From Zhenhengia yiwuensis (lineage in GTDB: Bacteria; Bacillota; Clostridia; Lachnospirales; Cellulosilyticaceae): a stretch of 64,000 nucleotides of DNA. Below, piece after piece: positions 62,700 through 64,000 of the stretch. Below the pieces are notes generated by a model. It saw only the letters and a program-made list of their open reading frames with translations. It ran no database searches and was not told the origin of the DNA. Both the position numbers and the translations under genes were made by a program. Where the stretch lies: NCBI RefSeq assembly GCF_014384995.1, contig NZ_JACRSY010000014.1:1-64000 (forward strand), written 5' to 3'. Positions within the stretch are counted from its first letter, which is position 1; each line of letters begins with the position of its first letter.

Positions 62700-63941
62700 T
62701 TGAAGAAAATATGGGACACTTATTATGTTAAAATTGCCCTTTATACCCTTTTTGTCATTGTAGCTGCCATTTTAGTTTATCGTATTTCTTCTAATACAGA
62801 TAATATTATCCCACATGTGTATGCTTATATTAAATCTATTATTGCTATATTTACCCCTATTCTGTACGGCCTACTCATTGCCTACTTACTTAACCCTGCA
62901 GTAGCCTTCTTTGAGCGCTACCTAATTAAGTGGACACATTCGACTACATTTAAAGATTTTAAGAGACTTCGTCTTTTATCTATTATCATTGTTTATATCT
63001 GTATATTTGGTACACTTTTTTTAACAATTCGTTTCCTTGTACCTCAAATTTTAGATAATATTAAAGTCCTCTTTAATAACTTACCAACATATCTAGATGA
63101 ACTTAAAGATATAATTGCACAGCTCCAACACACAATTAACCAAAATATTTCTTACCCTGATGTAACGCAGTTCGTTAACGAAATTATTAATCCAAGTAAA
63201 GTAAGCCATCTTGTTGATTTCGCCTCACTTTCTAAGGCCTTTGATCATGTTATTTCAGGAACTATGAATCTTACCGGAACTATTCTTAACCTTATCATCG
63301 GTATTATGATTGCTTCTTATGCTGTTATGCAAAAAGAAACATTCACAAACGGTTCAAAACGTTTAATCTATGCACTATTTAGACAAAATACAGCGAATAA
63401 AATTATTAGTATCGCATCAGAGTCACATACGACTATTATTAGATTCTTTGTAGGTAAGTCATTAGATTCTTTAATTATAGGAATCATTTGTTTCATTGTT
63501 CTTTCTATCATGAAAAATCCGTATGCGCTACTGCTCTCCTTTATCGTGGGTCTCTTTAATATGATCCCATATTTTGGACCATTTATTGGAGCAGTACCAG
63601 CTGTCATTTTAACACTATTTGAAGGTATCCCGGCCGCTATCGGTGTAGCAATTTTCATCTTCCTCCTTCAACAATTTGATGGCCTATATCTTGGACCAAA
63701 AATATTAGGAGAATCTATCGGAATTACACCATTTTGGATTATCTCAGCTATCACAGTAGGTGGTGCTATAGCAGGTCCATTAGGTATGTTCTTCGCTTCA
63801 CCAATATTAGCTGTTATTCTCTCCATTACAAACAGATGGATTGATAAACGCCTAAACACCAAGCGTATCGACCTACCAAAGCTTTCTCCAGATGAAATCG
63901 TTCCTCACACACCACCTCATTTCAATAATCCCGGGGAATAA
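62700..63941 (+). CDS. AI-2E family transporter, copy B
   Basis: This 413-residue protein has the AI-2E family layout with about eight helices: IAIFTPILYGLLIAYLLNPAVAFFE at the front and GLFNMIPYFGPFIGAVP and QQFDGLYLGPKILGESIGITPFW near the end. It is similar to copy A in the conserved C-terminal part. The C-terminal tail is hydrophilic and proline-rich. The start is TTG at 62700 with AGGAGG upstream. It is monocistronic and transcribed away from tRNA-Leu. Its substrate is unknown. Confidence 0.92.
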   Translation: MKKIWDTYYVKIALYTLFVIVAAILVYRISSNTDNIIPHVYAYIKSIIAIFTPILYGLLIAYLLNPAVAFFERYLIKWTHSTTFKDFKRLRLLSIIIVYICIFGTLFLTIRFLVPQILDNIKVLFNNLPTYLDELKDIIAQLQHTINQNISYPDVTQFVNEIINPSKVSHLVDFASLSKAFDHVISGTMNLTGTILNLIIGIMIASYAVMQKETFTNGSKRLIYALFRQNTANKIISIASESHTTIIRFFVGKSLDSLIIGIICFIVLSIMKNPYALLLSFIVGLFNMIPYFGPFIGAVPAVILTLFEGIPAAIGVAIFIFLLQQFDGLYLGPKILGESIGITPFWIISAITVGGAIAGPLGMFFASPILAVILSITNRWIDKRLNTKRIDLPKLSPDEIVPHTPPHFNNPGE

Positions 63942-63960
63942 TCATTTTTAATTTATTACA

Positions 63961-63996
63961 CAAAAAAGGCATCCTCGTTAAAGGATGCCTTTCTCA
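63961..63996 (+). terminator. Terminator behind the last AI-2E permease
   Basis: AAAGGCATCCT (63965-63975) pairs with AGGATGCCTTT (63982-63992), with flanking A- and T-runs. Confidence 0.85.
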
Positions 63997-64000
63997 TTCA

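Overview
The window is a low-GC chromosomal segment from an anaerobic, cellulolytic or gut-type member of the Clostridia. The evidence is the 5' part of a clostridial 16S rRNA gene at the left edge, a reverse rubrerythrin, a flavin reductase-rubredoxin fusion, single-cluster ferredoxin, Fe-S fumarase, YtvI, strong A/U-rich intrinsic terminators and AAGGAGG ribosome binding sites. A Lachnospirales/Cellulosilyticum-like origin is my inference from the protein set; I could not run a 16S search. No phage, insertion sequence, CRISPR array or plasmid function was seen.

Layout. 1-2.8 kb: 16S rRNA 5' end with its promoter, an iron alcohol dehydrogenase, a small membrane protein and a Thr-Asn-Ile tRNA cluster. 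2.8-6.1 kb: a decayed gene, then an oxygen-stress group (reverse rubrerythrin and a high-molecular-weight rubredoxin, both with a PerR-like operator), DegV and ferredoxin. 6.1-14.2 kb: an unknown coiled-coil membrane protein, a glycine riboswitch driving an AGCS symporter, a YhhN protein, two phenylacetate-CoA ligases with an ACT protein, and a secreted C39-like peptidase. 14.4-24.3 kb: two ECF sigma factor systems (one resembling the Bacillus SigY-YxlC-YxlD/E module), a truncated third sigma gene, a metallophosphoesterase, a C69 dipeptidase, a CapA protein and a TipAS-type MerR regulator with a 19-bp-spacer promoter. 24.4-30.2 kb: a glycan block with sulfatase, divergent AraC regulator and beta-helix protein, then an acetyltransferase and a lipoprotein. 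30.2-34.1 kb: a cobalamin riboswitch followed by cbiK-cbiM-cbiN-cbiQ-cbiO. 34.1-38.6 kb: a DUF305 protein, a GH31 glucosidase, a 700-bp gene-free stretch with RNA-like features, and mntP under a manganese (yybP-ykoY) riboswitch.

38.5-46.4 kb: a six-gene operon in which a histidine kinase and a LytTR regulator enclose NfeD-FloA (flotillin) genes, then a cupin protein and an unfamiliar pair of membrane proteins. 46.5-54.7 kb: a large putative glycosidase-like protein, a divergent HxlR regulator/PNPOx-like pair, an ABC exporter pair of which one half-transporter gene is broken, MsrA and a fructose-type PTS IIC. 54.7-64 kb: AI-2E-family permeases (three in total), a PfkB kinase, a TauABC/NMT1-like ABC transporter, two-subunit fumarase, YtvI, a tRNA-Leu and a final AI-2E-family permease.

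Regulation is the richest part of the window. Three riboswitches (glycine, cobalamin, manganese) each precede genes that match their ligand, and at the manganese switch the pairing that forms the aptamer base competes visibly with the terminator stem. The least explained parts are the 37.3-37.75 kb intergenic region, a series of similar hairpins behind the sulfatase gene, the flotillin two-component operon and the 43.8-46.3 kb membrane-protein pair.
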